A stretch of DNA of 64,000 bases from Williamsia maris (GCF_024171815.1 NZ_JAMTCJ010000001.1:558001-622000); one strand, 5' to 3'; positions 44,165 to 55,461 are shown, counted from the stretch's first letter. Made by a program: numbers and translations. Notes: a model not told the origin generated them from the sequence alone.

Positions 44165-44203
44165 TTGACAACTCTCCGGCCCGCAGATAACTTGATGATC
44201 AAG
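44165..44203 (+). promoter_or_regulatory. Promoter and operator between MarR and the FAD monooxygenase
   Basis: TTGACA (44165-44170) and a TAACTT hexamer (44188-44193) are 17 bp apart, pointing to the monooxygenase. The perfect palindrome CTTGA-TGA-TCAAG (44191-44203) covers the -10 and the start point, and a weaker CTTGATTGAG repeat follows. Binding by the divergent MarR protein would block this promoter. Confidence 0.65.
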
Positions 44204-44265
44204 CTACTTGATTGAGAAGCATCATTCTCGCATACAACCCGACGTCGGGGCGGACAGGACACAAC

Positions 44266-45456
44266 ATGACCACGGTATTGATCTCGGGAGCGAGCATCGC
44301 CGGACCGGCGCTGGCCTACTGGCTCAACCGACAGGGCGTCACCACGACCATCGTCGAACGCGCCCCGGAACTGCGCACCGGCGGACAGGCCATCGACCTG
44401 CGCGGAGCCGGCCGAGAGGTGGCGCGACGCATGGGCATCGAGGATGCCGTACGTGCGGCCGGGACGGGCGAGAAGGGCATCGAGTTCGTCGATGCGTCGG
44501 GAACGGTCAAGGGCGCGTTCGCCGCCGACGATTTCGAGGACGGCAACGGCCCGACCGCCGAACTCGAGATCCTGCGCGGCGATCTGGCCCGCATCCTGGT
44601 CGACACCGTCGCCGACGACACCGAGTTCCTCTTCGGGGACAGCATCGCCGAGCTCGACGACGACGGCGATCAGGTGCACGTCGTCTTCGCGAGCGGGACA
44701 CAGCGGTCGTTCGACTACGTCGTGGTCTCCGAGGGAATGCGGTCGCGCACCAGACGACTCGTGTTCGACGACGCCGACGCGATCCGCCCGCTCGGGATGT
44801 ACACGTCGTACTTCACGATCCCGCGTACCGACACCGACACCGACTGGGCCGCATGGAGTTCGCTCCCCGGGAGCCGGTCGCTGTTCCTGCGGCCCGACAG
44901 TCACGGGACCAGGCGGGCGGCGTTCTCGTTCATGACCGACGAGCAGGGCTTCGACGACCTCGACGTCCCGGGACAGAAGAAACTGCTGCGCGAGCGGTTC
45001 TCCGACGCCGACTGGGCGTTCCCGCGTGTGCTCGACGGCATGGACGACTCCGACGACTTCTACTTCGAGGGCCTCGGCCAGGTGAAGCTGCCGACGTGGT
45101 CGAAGGGGCGTGTCGTGCTGGTCGGTGACTCCGCCTACTGCGCCTCCCCCATCAGCGGCATGGGTACGAGTCTGTCGTTGGTGGGCGCGTACGTGCTGGC
45201 CGGCGAGTTGACCGGTGGCGACGGCAGATTCGAGCGATACGAGGCCACGATGCGGCCGTACGTGGACGAGGCGCAGAAGCTCCCGCCGGGCGCCCCGCGG
45301 GTGGCGAACCCGAAAACCCGGCTGGGCGTTGCGTTGTTCCACGTCGTGATCGGCATCGCGTCGAGCGGTGTGGTGCGCAAACTGGCCTCGCGGTTCACGT
45401 CCCCACCCGCCGACAAGTTCACCCTCCCCGACCACCCGTACAACGTGCCCGCCTGA
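44266..45456 (+). CDS. FAD-dependent monooxygenase (PHBH fold, TetX-like)
   Basis: 396 aa. The FAD-binding N-terminus is VLISGASIAGPALAYWL with the acidic strand end TTIVERAPEL. The second FAD motif is VVLVGDSAYCASPISGMGTS followed by LSLVGAYVLAGEL. It belongs to the class A flavoprotein hydroxylases acting on aromatics, polyketides or antibiotics. The ATG at 44266 has AGGA upstream; an in-frame ATG at 44212 lies near the operator and is not used if the proposed promoter is right. MarR control suggests induction by the substrate. Confidence 0.92.
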   Translation: MTTVLISGASIAGPALAYWLNRQGVTTTIVERAPELRTGGQAIDLRGAGREVARRMGIEDAVRAAGTGEKGIEFVDASGTVKGAFAADDFEDGNGPTAELEILRGDLARILVDTVADDTEFLFGDSIAELDDDGDQVHVVFASGTQRSFDYVVVSEGMRSRTRRLVFDDADAIRPLGMYTSYFTIPRTDTDTDWAAWSSLPGSRSLFLRPDSHGTRRAAFSFMTDEQGFDDLDVPGQKKLLRERFSDADWAFPRVLDGMDDSDDFYFEGLGQVKLPTWSKGRVVLVGDSAYCASPISGMGTSLSLVGAYVLAGELTGGDGRFERYEATMRPYVDEAQKLPPGAPRVANPKTRLGVALFHVVIGIASSGVVRKLASRFTSPPADKFTLPDHPYNVPA

Positions 45457-45463
45457 CCCGCCA

Positions 45464-45574
45464 GTTGGGCACCTAAGCCCGCCAGTTGGGCACTCGCACC
45501 CCGTGTTGGGCCCTAGTTTGCGCGCGTTGGGCCCTAGTTTGCGCGCGTTGGGCCGTCGTTGCCCCGCGTTGGGC
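45464..45574. repeat. Phased 21-bp repeat array (array 5), partly coding
   Basis: GTTGGGC occurs at 45464, 45485, 45505, 45526, 45547 and 45568, stepping by 21, 20, 21, 21 and 21 bp. It is the same core as in array 1, where TTGGGCA has a 21-bp step. All copies point the same way here, with no mirrored arm. It begins 7 bp after the monooxygenase stop and runs into the permease gene. The last units encode its C-terminal tail, two copies of a seven-residue GNDGPTR-like motif. Confidence 0.93.
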
Positions 45575-46901
45575 CGTCATTCGCCGCTGCCGGCGTCGCA
45601 TCGACCGGCGTCGCGACATCCGGCACGACGGTCCCGCGGATGCCTCCGACGATTTTCATCACGTGATAGATCACCAAGGCGGCAACCGCACCCAGCGCGA
45701 TGCCGGCGAAGCTCAAATCGCCGATCTTCCAGGTGAAATCGGCGATGCCGATGACCAATGGGATGGCGGCCGTGAACTGGTTGATGGGCTTGGAGAAGTC
45801 GACGCGGTTGGTGACCCAGATGTTGACGCCGAGGATTCCGACGAGGCCGTAGAGCGCCGTGGTGACGCCGCCGAGGACGCCGGGCGGGATGGATGCGATG
45901 ACGGCGCCGACCTTGGGCGACAACCCGAGCAAGACCGCCGCGACACCGGCCACCCAGTAGGCGGCCGTCGAGTAGATCTTCGTCGCCGCCATGACGCCGA
46001 TGTTCTCGGCGTAGGTGGTTGTCGCCGAACCGCCACCGCTGCCGGCGAGGATGGTCGCGAGACCGTCGGCGCCCAGCGCACGGCCGATCTGCTTGTCGTA
46101 GTTGATGCCGGTCATCGTGTTGATGGACTTCACGTGGCCGATGTTCTCGACCACCAGCACCAACACGACCGGGATGAACAGCGGCAGAACCGAGAAATGC
46201 AGTGTGGGCGTCTGGAAGTCGGGGAAGCCGACCCAGCTGGCGGCGCCGATGGCGTCGGTCTCCACCTTGCCCCGAGCCAACGCCAGCAGATATCCGAGGA
46301 TGACGCAGACGAAGATCGCGAGGCGCCCGAGCAGTCCCTTGAACAGGATCAGCACTGCAATGAGGAGCACGAGCACGACGGTCGCGGTGATCGCGTCCTT
46401 CTCGTAGTTGGTCTTGGCGGTCGGGGCGAGGTTGAGCCCGATGACCGCGACGATGGTGCCGGTGATGATCGGCGGCATCAGCGCCTCGATCCACCGGATG
46501 CCCGCGAAGTGCACCACCGCGCCGATGATCACCAGCAGGATGCCGACCATCACCAGACCGCCGAGCGCCGAGCCCTGTCCGTCCGACGCCGTCGCCGCAG
46601 TGACCGGGGCGATGATCGCGAAACTCGACCCGAGGTAGCTGGGCAGTCGGTTGCGGGTGATCAGCAGGAACAGGATCGTGCCGATGCCGGAGAACAACAG
46701 CGTCGTCGCGGGCGGGAAGCCCGTCAGCACCGGCACCAGGAACGTGGCGCCGAACATGGCCACGACATGCTGCAGACCGATACTCACCGTGCGCGGCCAC
46801 GTCAGTCGTTCGTGCGGGGCAACGACATCTCCGCTGTCGACCTGCTTCCAACTGAACAACGACGTCTTCGTGTCTGGCTGTGACACGTCTGGCTTGGACA
46901 T
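45534..46901 (-). CDS. NCS2 uracil/xanthine permease
   Basis: 455 aa from MSKPDVSQ; a longer start at 46928 is possible. SIGLQHVVAMFGATFLVPVL is the family's helix 1, FIPVVLVLVVENIGHVKSIN with the conserved Glu is helix 8, and GSGGGSATTTYAENIGVMAA is helix 10. This is a UraA-like proton-coupled nucleobase importer. The last 14 residues (GNDGPTRGNDGPTRAN) are encoded by repeat array 5 and are not part of the family fold. Confidence 0.93.
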   Translation of the reverse strand: MSKPDVSQPDTKTSLFSWKQVDSGDVVAPHERLTWPRTVSIGLQHVVAMFGATFLVPVLTGFPPATTLLFSGIGTILFLLITRNRLPSYLGSSFAIIAPVTAATASDGQGSALGGLVMVGILLVIIGAVVHFAGIRWIEALMPPIITGTIVAVIGLNLAPTAKTNYEKDAITATVVLVLLIAVLILFKGLLGRLAIFVCVILGYLLALARGKVETDAIGAASWVGFPDFQTPTLHFSVLPLFIPVVLVLVVENIGHVKSINTMTGINYDKQIGRALGADGLATILAGSGGGSATTTYAENIGVMAATKIYSTAAYWVAGVAAVLLGLSPKVGAVIASIPPGVLGGVTTALYGLVGILGVNIWVTNRVDFSKPINQFTAAIPLVIGIADFTWKIGDLSFAGIALGAVAALVIYHVMKIVGGIRGTVVPDVATPVDATPAAANDGPTRGNDGPTRAN

Positions 46902-47062
46902 GCCGATCAGTCTGCGGCATCGGGTCACGCTTCGCGCGGAATGCGCGACGAGACGCAGTCGCTGTCGGATTCATCCGAATCGGTGGAACCGAGTACGTTA
47001 CCGTTGCGTCCAACTTTGGGAGCGCGGCCAGCGTTGTCATCGTCGAGTCGTCGGGGGTTCGT

Positions 47063-47356
47063 ATGGAGCTTGATCCATCTGTTGTGCAGGCATTCTCGGG
47101 GCAGGTCCACGATGCTTCGACGGCCATTGGTGATACTCATCTGGGCGCCGGAGTGTCCGCGTCGTGCGATTCGCTGTCGGGTTCGACATCGCAGTACGCC
47201 GCCCGCCTCGTCGGTCAGTTCATGTCCACGCTCGTCGATGACCACGCCGCGAACGTCGCCCGCATGGGTACATCGGTGACGTCGGCGGCGGAGACCCTGG
47301 TCGTGCAGGACAGCGCGGTGAAAGCCGATCTCGACAAGGCGTGGTCCGGACACTGA
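47063..47356 (+). CDS. EspC/WXG100-like small putative T7SS protein
   Basis: 97 aa. It is an all-helical protein of the size of EspC/ESX-secreted factors, with no Trp-x-Gly but a helix-turn-helix profile around LSGSTSQYAARLVGQFMSTL. GGGGG stands upstream of the ATG. Its TGA overlaps the start of the next gene by one base (TGATG), so it is translated together with the larger partner. Likely a co-secreted or chaperone-like subunit (inferred). Confidence 0.65.
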   Translation: MELDPSVVQAFSGQVHDASTAIGDTHLGAGVSASCDSLSGSTSQYAARLVGQFMSTLVDDHAANVARMGTSVTSAAETLVVQDSAVKADLDKAWSGH

Positions 47357-48744
47357 TGCTGCCGAACCGAGCGCGGCTACAGGGGTGGAATCCAGGTGGC
47401 CTCGCGGCCACATCCGCACCGATCACCGCCGGCGGCGCCGCGGTCGAGTCGGCGGTGGCCACGATCGCTGCCAATTGCCGCAACCTCCCGGCATTGCACG
47501 GATGGAGCGGTGAGTCGCATGACGCCGCGACCGCGGCTTTCGACCGTTCCAAACGCCCCGCCGCCACGATCGCAGACGCGGCTGAGGCAATTGCCCAGAC
47601 ACTCGTCGTCGGGTCACACGCGGTGGGCACGGCTCGAACTCAACTGCTGGACAAAGCCACCGCGATCGAGGCGGGCCGTCTGCTGGTCACCGACGGCTGG
47701 GTCGTCCTGCTGAAGCCGCTGGCAATGACGCGCGCCGAAGCGGTCGAACTCCAGGCGCTGCAGGCGAGCGAGCAGGCTGAGATCAACCAACTCCTCATCG
47801 CCGTGGACGACGCCGACAACGCAACCGCGCGCGACCTCTCCGCCGCGGCGCAGCGTTTCGGGTTCACGCCGCCCGGCAGCGCCGACTGGTTCGACGCCTT
47901 GGTCACAGCGGGCTCGACGCGCCCCAATGACGACGTCGCCGATCCTCGTCTACCGATGACGATGTTCGCCCAGGAGCAGGCACAAGCCGCCGACGCCGCG
48001 ACCACCGTTGCCGCGAGGACCGACGACAAAGAAGCCGACGGAACCAAACACACCGTCATCACCATGCAGGACGGGAGCAGACGTGAGATCCGCGAGTGGA
48101 AAGACCACGTGCCCGAGAAGGGCCAGATGCCACTCTTCTTCAGTGGTCGTTCCCGCACCACCGGATCGTCTGAGACCACCTATGACCCCGAGGGAAACCG
48201 GGTGCTGACGATCGGCTCGAGTACGAGCAGAGAGGGCACCAGCCGCACGATCAAGAAAGCAGACAGAAGCGGCGTCGTTGCCTTCATCGGCGCGCAGGGC
48301 CAAAAGTCCGGCTGGACCTTCGGGACAGACGGGAACTACACCGAGGACCTCCCCACCGACGCGCCCTTCTTCACGCATCCGGAACTGACGGTGACCGGCG
48401 GCGGTATCTCGACGCTCCAGAATTTCGCCGAATCGCCGAAGGGAGCACTTGCGCTCGGAGAAGCGACCGCGTCGAAAGTTGCTGTCGGAGCCAAGTACGG
48501 CGGTCCAGCGCTTGGAATCGCGACCACTGTCTACGACATGGCTGTTGCCGACGGGCAGTACGAATCGTGTCGGGCGCTCTACGCAGGTGTGGCCGGCACA
48601 ATCGGCGGTGTCGCAGGCGGCGCTGCCGGCGGCGTCATCGGCGGGCCGGGCGCTCCGCTCACTGCAGGAGGCGGAGCCATCCTGGGCACCTGGGTGTTCG
48701 GCAAACTGGGCGACGAGCTCGGACAGATGGTGTGCGCGAAGTGA
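47356..48744 (+). CDS. Putative T7SS effector with glycine-zipper C-terminus (locus A)
   Basis: 462 aa. The N-terminal 150 residues are helical with a WSG turn at 50-52, as in T7SS substrates. The middle (about 215-370) is beta-rich and hydrophilic. The last 70 residues carry a Cys-flanked hydrophobic, glycine-zipper segment (AGVAGTIGGVAGGAAGGVIG, then GGGAILGTWVFGKLGDEL), suited to membrane insertion. No enzyme motif is visible. A membrane protein gene follows 34 bp later; this arrangement is repeated in loci B and C. I read it as a candidate pore-forming effector. A structural role is the alternative. Confidence 0.6.
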   Translation: MLPNRARLQGWNPGGLAATSAPITAGGAAVESAVATIAANCRNLPALHGWSGESHDAATAAFDRSKRPAATIADAAEAIAQTLVVGSHAVGTARTQLLDKATAIEAGRLLVTDGWVVLLKPLAMTRAEAVELQALQASEQAEINQLLIAVDDADNATARDLSAAAQRFGFTPPGSADWFDALVTAGSTRPNDDVADPRLPMTMFAQEQAQAADAATTVAARTDDKEADGTKHTVITMQDGSRREIREWKDHVPEKGQMPLFFSGRSRTTGSSETTYDPEGNRVLTIGSSTSREGTSRTIKKADRSGVVAFIGAQGQKSGWTFGTDGNYTEDLPTDAPFFTHPELTVTGGGISTLQNFAESPKGALALGEATASKVAVGAKYGGPALGIATTVYDMAVADGQYESCRALYAGVAGTIGGVAGGAAGGVIGGPGAPLTAGGGAILGTWVFGKLGDELGQMVCAK

Positions 48745-48778
48745 GCGTTCAGCGAATCGACAAACTCGAGCAAAACAG

Positions 48779-49582
48779 TTGAGCAGCATCGAATTTCCGA
48801 TACCGAACCGTTGGTCATCGCGGCCCAGGTGGCTGCGGTGGCTCGTCACGGTGTTCTTGCTTGTGGTCACCGTCTGGCTGATTCTGCTCGCCGGCCTGAG
48901 CTCTTCAGGCAATTGGCTCGACACGACGTTCTACCTCGTCACTGCGGTCGCCTGCATTGCCACCATCGGCATCATGGCCCAGCCGGTACAGATGTATCGA
49001 CGACGGGAACTCGACGATCCCGACATCGCCATCCGTGACGGCGGCCTGTGGATCGAGCAGCGCGGACGGGACCTCGTGGTGCAGCTCATCCTGATTGCTT
49101 CCAGCGCGAGCGCAGGGCTGATCTTCGCGATCGGTCAGTGGACGGGCACCCTCGGTGTGCCGGTATCGCGCGGCTTCGCCATCGCCGCACCGCTGCTCGC
49201 TGTCCTTGTCGCGGTCTACGGATCGATCCAGCTGGTCCTGTTGCTCGCTCGAGAGTTCGCGATGAGCACTGTGGTGTTGTCTCCAGATCGAGTACGCGTC
49301 ATCTACGGGATCAGCGACCGGACGCTGCCCTGGGCAGAGATCTCGCATCTGTCGATCAACACACCCGCGATCGGTCGCCGACATGCCATCGACTGTCTCG
49401 TCCATCTCCGAGTCTCCGAGGGCCGGAGTCTCGACATCAACACGAATTGGCTGTCCACCGGGTGCGCTCCCACCTACTGGCTGTTGAAGTTCTACTTCGA
49501 GCATCCCGAGCACCGTGACGAGCTGGGCGACCAGCGTGCTGTCGATCGTCTGATGAGCGGTCGAGTGGTCACCAGACGGTGA
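48779..49582 (+). CDS. Polytopic membrane protein, candidate immunity protein (locus A)
   Basis: 267 aa from a TTG start that overlaps the TGA of a 13-codon frame running from the effector stop, suggesting translational coupling; a later start is possible. Helices at about 18-42, 48-65, 97-122 and 125-150 form two hairpins. A C-terminal PH-like beta domain follows (STVVLSPDRVRVIYGISDRT). The plan matches the locus B membrane protein. Likely cytoplasmic-membrane immunity to the upstream effector (inferred). Confidence 0.6.
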   Translation: MSSIEFPIPNRWSSRPRWLRWLVTVFLLVVTVWLILLAGLSSSGNWLDTTFYLVTAVACIATIGIMAQPVQMYRRRELDDPDIAIRDGGLWIEQRGRDLVVQLILIASSASAGLIFAIGQWTGTLGVPVSRGFAIAAPLLAVLVAVYGSIQLVLLLAREFAMSTVVLSPDRVRVIYGISDRTLPWAEISHLSINTPAIGRRHAIDCLVHLRVSEGRSLDINTNWLSTGCAPTYWLLKFYFEHPEHRDELGDQRAVDRLMSGRVVTRR

Positions 49583-49607
49583 ACAACCTGCGAACTTCCG
49601 CCAACTC

Positions 49608-49637
49608 TTGACTCATTCCAGAAAAGTGCGGGATAGT
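49608..49637 (+). promoter_or_regulatory. furA promoter, apparently leaderless
   Basis: TTGACT (49608-49613) and GATAGT (49632-49637) are 18 bp apart, and the furA GTG begins 7 bases after the -10. The transcript would start at or next to the start codon. Mycobacterial furA is leaderless in the same way. The spacer (CATTCCAGAAAAGTGCGG) has the AT-rich patch where FurA could bind its own promoter. Confidence 0.7.
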
Positions 49638-49643
49638 GCATGC

Positions 49644-52365
<2,722 letters not shown>

Positions 52366-52381
52366 TCAGCACCTGATCACC

Positions 52382-52418
52382 AGAACACCCCGTCGACCAT
52401 CGGTCGGCGGGGTGTTCT
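52382..52418 (+). terminator. Strong stem-loop after katG
   Basis: AGAACACCCCG (52382-52392) pairs with CGGGGTGTTCT (52408-52418), and CGACC/GGTCG extends the pairing inside. It begins 16 bases after the katG stop. There is no U-tract, which is common for high-GC actinobacterial terminators. Confidence 0.8.
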
Positions 52419-52443
52419 GCTGTGGTGGTGTTTCACTCCGGCA

Positions 52444-52509
52444 ATCCGCTCCGGTTGTGTTGATCCGCTCCGGTTGCAACCGGAGCGGATCGCCGAAAGT
52501 GGAGCGGAT
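52444..52509. repeat. Dyad-symmetric 19-bp phased repeat array (array 6)
   Basis: ATCCGCTCCGGTTG at 52444 and 52463 is mirrored by CAACCGGAGCGGAT at 52477 and GGAGCGGAT at 52501. The step is 19 bp on each side. The inner pair joins into a perfect 30-bp palindrome (52462-52491, half-site GATCCGCTCCGGTTG) with its axis exactly at 52476/52477. It lies between the katG terminator and the convergent lipoprotein gene. Confidence 0.95.
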
Positions 52510-52529
52510 CGGCACGCAGTACGACGAAC

Positions 52530-53267
52530 TCAGCCGTTCGCAGCACGCTTTGCCGCGGCCGCGACCACGGTGGCGAACTCGGTCTGCGACGGCACCTTCG
52601 TACCGAGAATGCTCTTCTGCGACACCAGCACTGTCGTACCCTTCACAGGCAGCAACGCGATCAAGGAGCTCTGCGCAGGCGACTCGGGACCACCCGCGAG
52701 CTTGGACGCCACGTCCTGCTGGATCACCAGCGCGCCCGAGATACCCGGCGTCGGAACATCGAGCTGTTTGGCGGTGATCGAACCGGTGAACGCCTGCCCG
52801 TTGATCTCGCCGGCAACCTGGTGTTTCGCGCACGATCCCAGATTGAACGTGCGGTAGTTGTCGACATATTTCGTGTCGGGAACGGCCACGCTGACGATCA
52901 GATCTCCCGCCGACTGATTGGAGAAGATCGCGGTCGCCGACTTCGCGAGGGAATCTGCCGATGCACCCGACAGGTCGGGTTGGCAGCTTGTGGGAGTGAC
53001 CTTGGAGTCCTTGGAACTGGAAAGAATCGACTGCGCCGCCGCGGCGGCCTGCGCGGGTGGAACGCTCATCTGCGTATAGCCCACCGGGACGTCCGAGGCC
53101 GTCAGCAAGAAGTCGGACAACGGTCCATCCGCCTGCTGCGACGCAGCGGCACCGGACTGCGCCGTCGCCGTGGAGGCAGAATCATCGCCCGACGACCCCG
53201 ACGAACATCCGGCCACCAGCCCAAGGGCCACCACAGCAACCGCCACCAACGAACTGCTCGACCGCAT
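52530..53267 (-). CDS. Secreted lipoprotein of unknown function
   Basis: 245 aa. The signal MRSSSSLVAVAVVALGLVAG ends in a lipobox (LVAGC), followed by a Ser/Ala-rich linker and one globular domain. That domain begins DFLLTASDVPVGYTQMSVPP, has CQPDL and GSCAKHQVAG (likely a disulfide pair), and closes with LPVKGTTVLVSQKSIL. The layout resembles the DUF5642/LpqN-like lipoproteins of mycolata, but I do not recognise a specific member. Confidence 0.75.
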   Translation of the reverse strand: MRSSSSLVAVAVVALGLVAGCSSGSSGDDSASTATAQSGAAASQQADGPLSDFLLTASDVPVGYTQMSVPPAQAAAAAQSILSSSKDSKVTPTSCQPDLSGASADSLAKSATAIFSNQSAGDLIVSVAVPDTKYVDNYRTFNLGSCAKHQVAGEINGQAFTGSITAKQLDVPTPGISGALVIQQDVASKLAGGPESPAQSSLIALLPVKGTTVLVSQKSILGTKVPSQTEFATVVAAAAKRAANG

Positions 53268-53370
53268 CCCTGCTCCTCAACTCCGACGTCAACTGACGGG
53301 ACCTTATCCGGTCGGTTGTGCGACAGAGCGCGCGAGTCAGGTCAGCAGTTAGCGACGGAACCGATCGGAC

Positions 53371-53895
53371 TCAGCCGATGCTGCTCCACGGCGCGTAGGC
53401 CCAGCCGACCAACTTCCACGACCCCAGGTTCGCCGACGGCAGGATCTGGTTGTCGGTGCCGTCGCCCCAGCCAGGCGCGAAGCCCTGGATGCCGCCGCTC
53501 TCGTACTGGCCGTTGCCCACAGAGATGTCGACGTGTCCGCCGTCCTCGCCCTGGGAGAACACCAAGGCCCCCGGTGGAGCCGGGAGCGACGCGTGGCCCT
53601 GCCCCTTAGCGGCGAGTTGCCGATAGAAGGCGATCGCTCCGTCGTGCGGGATCCCGTTCGCAGTGGTTCGACCGTAGGCGGCGTCGACGAAGTCCTCGCA
53701 GCCGTACTCTCCGAACTTGTTGGTGTGCAACAACGTTGCACCCCGTGCAAGGGCCACGCCTCCGTTCGCGACTCCGGCGATCACCGTTCCGGGGCTGTCC
53801 GCCTGGGCCGGCGCCGCAAGCGCACAGCCGAGCACGATCGACGACCCAACAGCGGCCGCCATCAGACCAGTTCTCTTCTTCAGCAAAGTAAGCAC
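53371..53895 (-). CDS. Secreted NlpC/P60- or CHAP-like protein
   Basis: About 174 aa. The start (GTG 53895) is uncertain; a longer frame to 53949 exists. A signal peptide (KKRTGLMAAAVGSSIVLGCA, cleaved near APAQADS) leads into a papain-like domain: nucleophile Cys in YGCEDFVDAAYG, the GALVFSQGEDGGHVDISVG segment with the His, and GWAYAPW at the end. It could cleave peptidoglycan peptides. The Cys/His pair is inferred from spacing. Confidence 0.65.
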   Translation of the reverse strand: MLTLLKKRTGLMAAAVGSSIVLGCALAAPAQADSPGTVIAGVANGGVALARGATLLHTNKFGEYGCEDFVDAAYGRTTANGIPHDGAIAFYRQLAAKGQGHASLPAPPGALVFSQGEDGGHVDISVGNGQYESGGIQGFAPGWGDGTDNQILPSANLGSWKLVGWAYAPWSSIG

Positions 53896-53989
53896 CACAC
53901 CGTGCACGTTGCCACGGAATCGTCGTCGGCGAGCATTCACCGGCCACATCTACAGCAAACTGACAACAAGATCGGCGATGCGGATCAGG

Positions 53990-54682
53990 TCAGTCGGCCG
54001 TTTGCCCGATTTCGAGTGCGAGCGCGGTGAACGACTCGGCCTCGACGTCCGGTGGAGCGAACAGGCTCGGCCAGCGCGCACCCGACCGGTTGATCCACGC
54101 GGTCCGAAGCCCGACGCGTCGTGCTCCCTCGAGATCCCACGGGTGCACGGCGACCATCAGGGCATCCGCCGCAGCGACACCTGACTCCATCAGACCGTGG
54201 CGATACGACGCAGGCGCGGGCTTCCACGCTCCCGCGTCGATCACCGACAGGTACTTCTCGACGGCAGCGTCGGCGGGTGTCGACCCGAGCAGCTTCTTGG
54301 CCACATCGGCGGACCCGTTGCTCAGTGTCATCACCCGAACACCGGTGTTCGCGAGCGCAACCAGGCCGGGCACGACGTCGGAGTGTGGTTGTGCCGCAAC
54401 CATTGCCGTCATGATCGCCGCTGCGCCGTCGTCCACCGCGTCGTCGTCGCGTGCCGGATCGACCTCGCGGATCAGGAACTTGGCGATCTCCTGCCCGATG
54501 GCGGCGTAGCCCGGGTTGTCACCGAGCACGGTGGACGCGAAGCCGTCACGCAGCACCGACAGGTACCAGGTGCGGACGTGTTCGGCGCTCAGGCCCTGCG
54601 CTTCGAAGGCGCCGACCACGGACCGCAGATCCGACAACGTCTCGTTGACGTCGAGGAACGCGACCTTCGGACGGCGGTTCAC
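53990..54682 (-). CDS. HAD-superfamily hydrolase (type II haloacid-dehalogenase-like)
   Basis: 230 aa, GTG start. VAFLDVNETLSDL is motif I with the nucleophile Asp (DxN instead of the more usual DxY/DxD), RVMTLSNGSAD is motif II, and KPAPASYRHGL followed by LMVAVHPWDLEGARRVG supplies motifs III and IV. The start overlaps the stop of the thioesterase gene by four bases (GTGA), so the two are co-translated. The substrate is not clear. Confidence 0.85.
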   Translation of the reverse strand: MNRRPKVAFLDVNETLSDLRSVVGAFEAQGLSAEHVRTWYLSVLRDGFASTVLGDNPGYAAIGQEIAKFLIREVDPARDDDAVDDGAAAIMTAMVAAQPHSDVVPGLVALANTGVRVMTLSNGSADVAKKLLGSTPADAAVEKYLSVIDAGAWKPAPASYRHGLMESGVAAADALMVAVHPWDLEGARRVGLRTAWINRSGARWPSLFAPPDVEAESFTALALEIGQTAD

Positions 54683-55461
54683 TTAAACGCCTGAATGTTG
54701 TTGAGCGCGGTGATCATTCCCGAGCCGATCGGTCCGCTGCGGTCGTAGATGGTGGTGGTTCCCACGGCGATTCCGGCGGAGTCGAGGTGTGAGGCCTCCT
54801 GCACGCCGACCCACTCCCCCTCCGGCAGTCGGGACAGCGCGACGGTCAGGTCGCCGTTGATGTAGCCGACCCACTCGGTGCCGAGGTTGGTGACCAGGCT
54901 GGTCCACTCCGTCGTCGTCACCGCGCGCACATACGGGCTCGGCGGCCGGTCCGCGGTCATCGGTAGGACGTTCCACCAGGCGGTGGAGCGGTCGGCGTTC
55001 AGGTGGGGTTCGAGTTCGTGGGTCCAGCCGGCGGTGTCGGAGTGGTACCAGGTCGTGGCGTCCGGATCGGAATCGACGTCGGGCGGGAACGGCACCGAGT
55101 CATCGGCACGCCATCGCTCGCCAGGCGCGTTCTCCGAGATGCGGTACTGCACGAACACTGCACTCGCGACCAGCTTCTCGTCCTGGATGGCCTCGGCGCG
55201 GGCGACCTTGATCCGCCGTCCCGCGCGGACCAGTTCGGTGCGAATGATCGTCGGCTTCTGCACGAACGGGCGCAGCAGCTCGAAGGTGGTGCGGGCGGGG
55301 AGGAACTCGGGCTCACCCTGCTCCGCTTCGAGCACCTGCGCCAGCAGTCCGACGATGGCGGGGCCGGCCACCTGCCCCGGACCCCACGCGCCGACGGCGT
55401 GCTCGTTCGCCAGGTAGGCGACGGAGCCCTGATGATCGATGACCTCGAAAAACGGTTTCAC
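54679..55461 (-). CDS. TesB-like acyl-CoA thioesterase, double hotdog
   Basis: 260 aa, GTG start. Two hotdog halves are visible: GAWGPGQVAGPAIVGLLAQV with RTTFELLRPFVQKPTIIRTE, then YVRAVTTTEWTSLVTNLGTE, WVGYINGDLTVALSRLPEGE and GVQEASHLDSAGIAVGTTTI. This is the family of actinobacterial thioesterase/acyl-CoA-binding proteins. It is coupled to the HAD gene. Hydrolysis of acyl-CoA is likely; the chain length is unknown. Confidence 0.85.
   Translation of the reverse strand: MKPFFEVIDHQGSVAYLANEHAVGAWGPGQVAGPAIVGLLAQVLEAEQGEPEFLPARTTFELLRPFVQKPTIIRTELVRAGRRIKVARAEAIQDEKLVASAVFVQYRISENAPGERWRADDSVPFPPDVDSDPDATTWYHSDTAGWTHELEPHLNADRSTAWWNVLPMTADRPPSPYVRAVTTTEWTSLVTNLGTEWVGYINGDLTVALSRLPEGEWVGVQEASHLDSAGIAVGTTTIYDRSGPIGSGMITALNNIQAFK

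Noticed and set aside
45464-45574. A mobile miniature transposon or REP family shared by all arrays
   Set aside because: Each locus has a different word (only arrays 1 and 5 share a core), with no conserved ends or target duplications.
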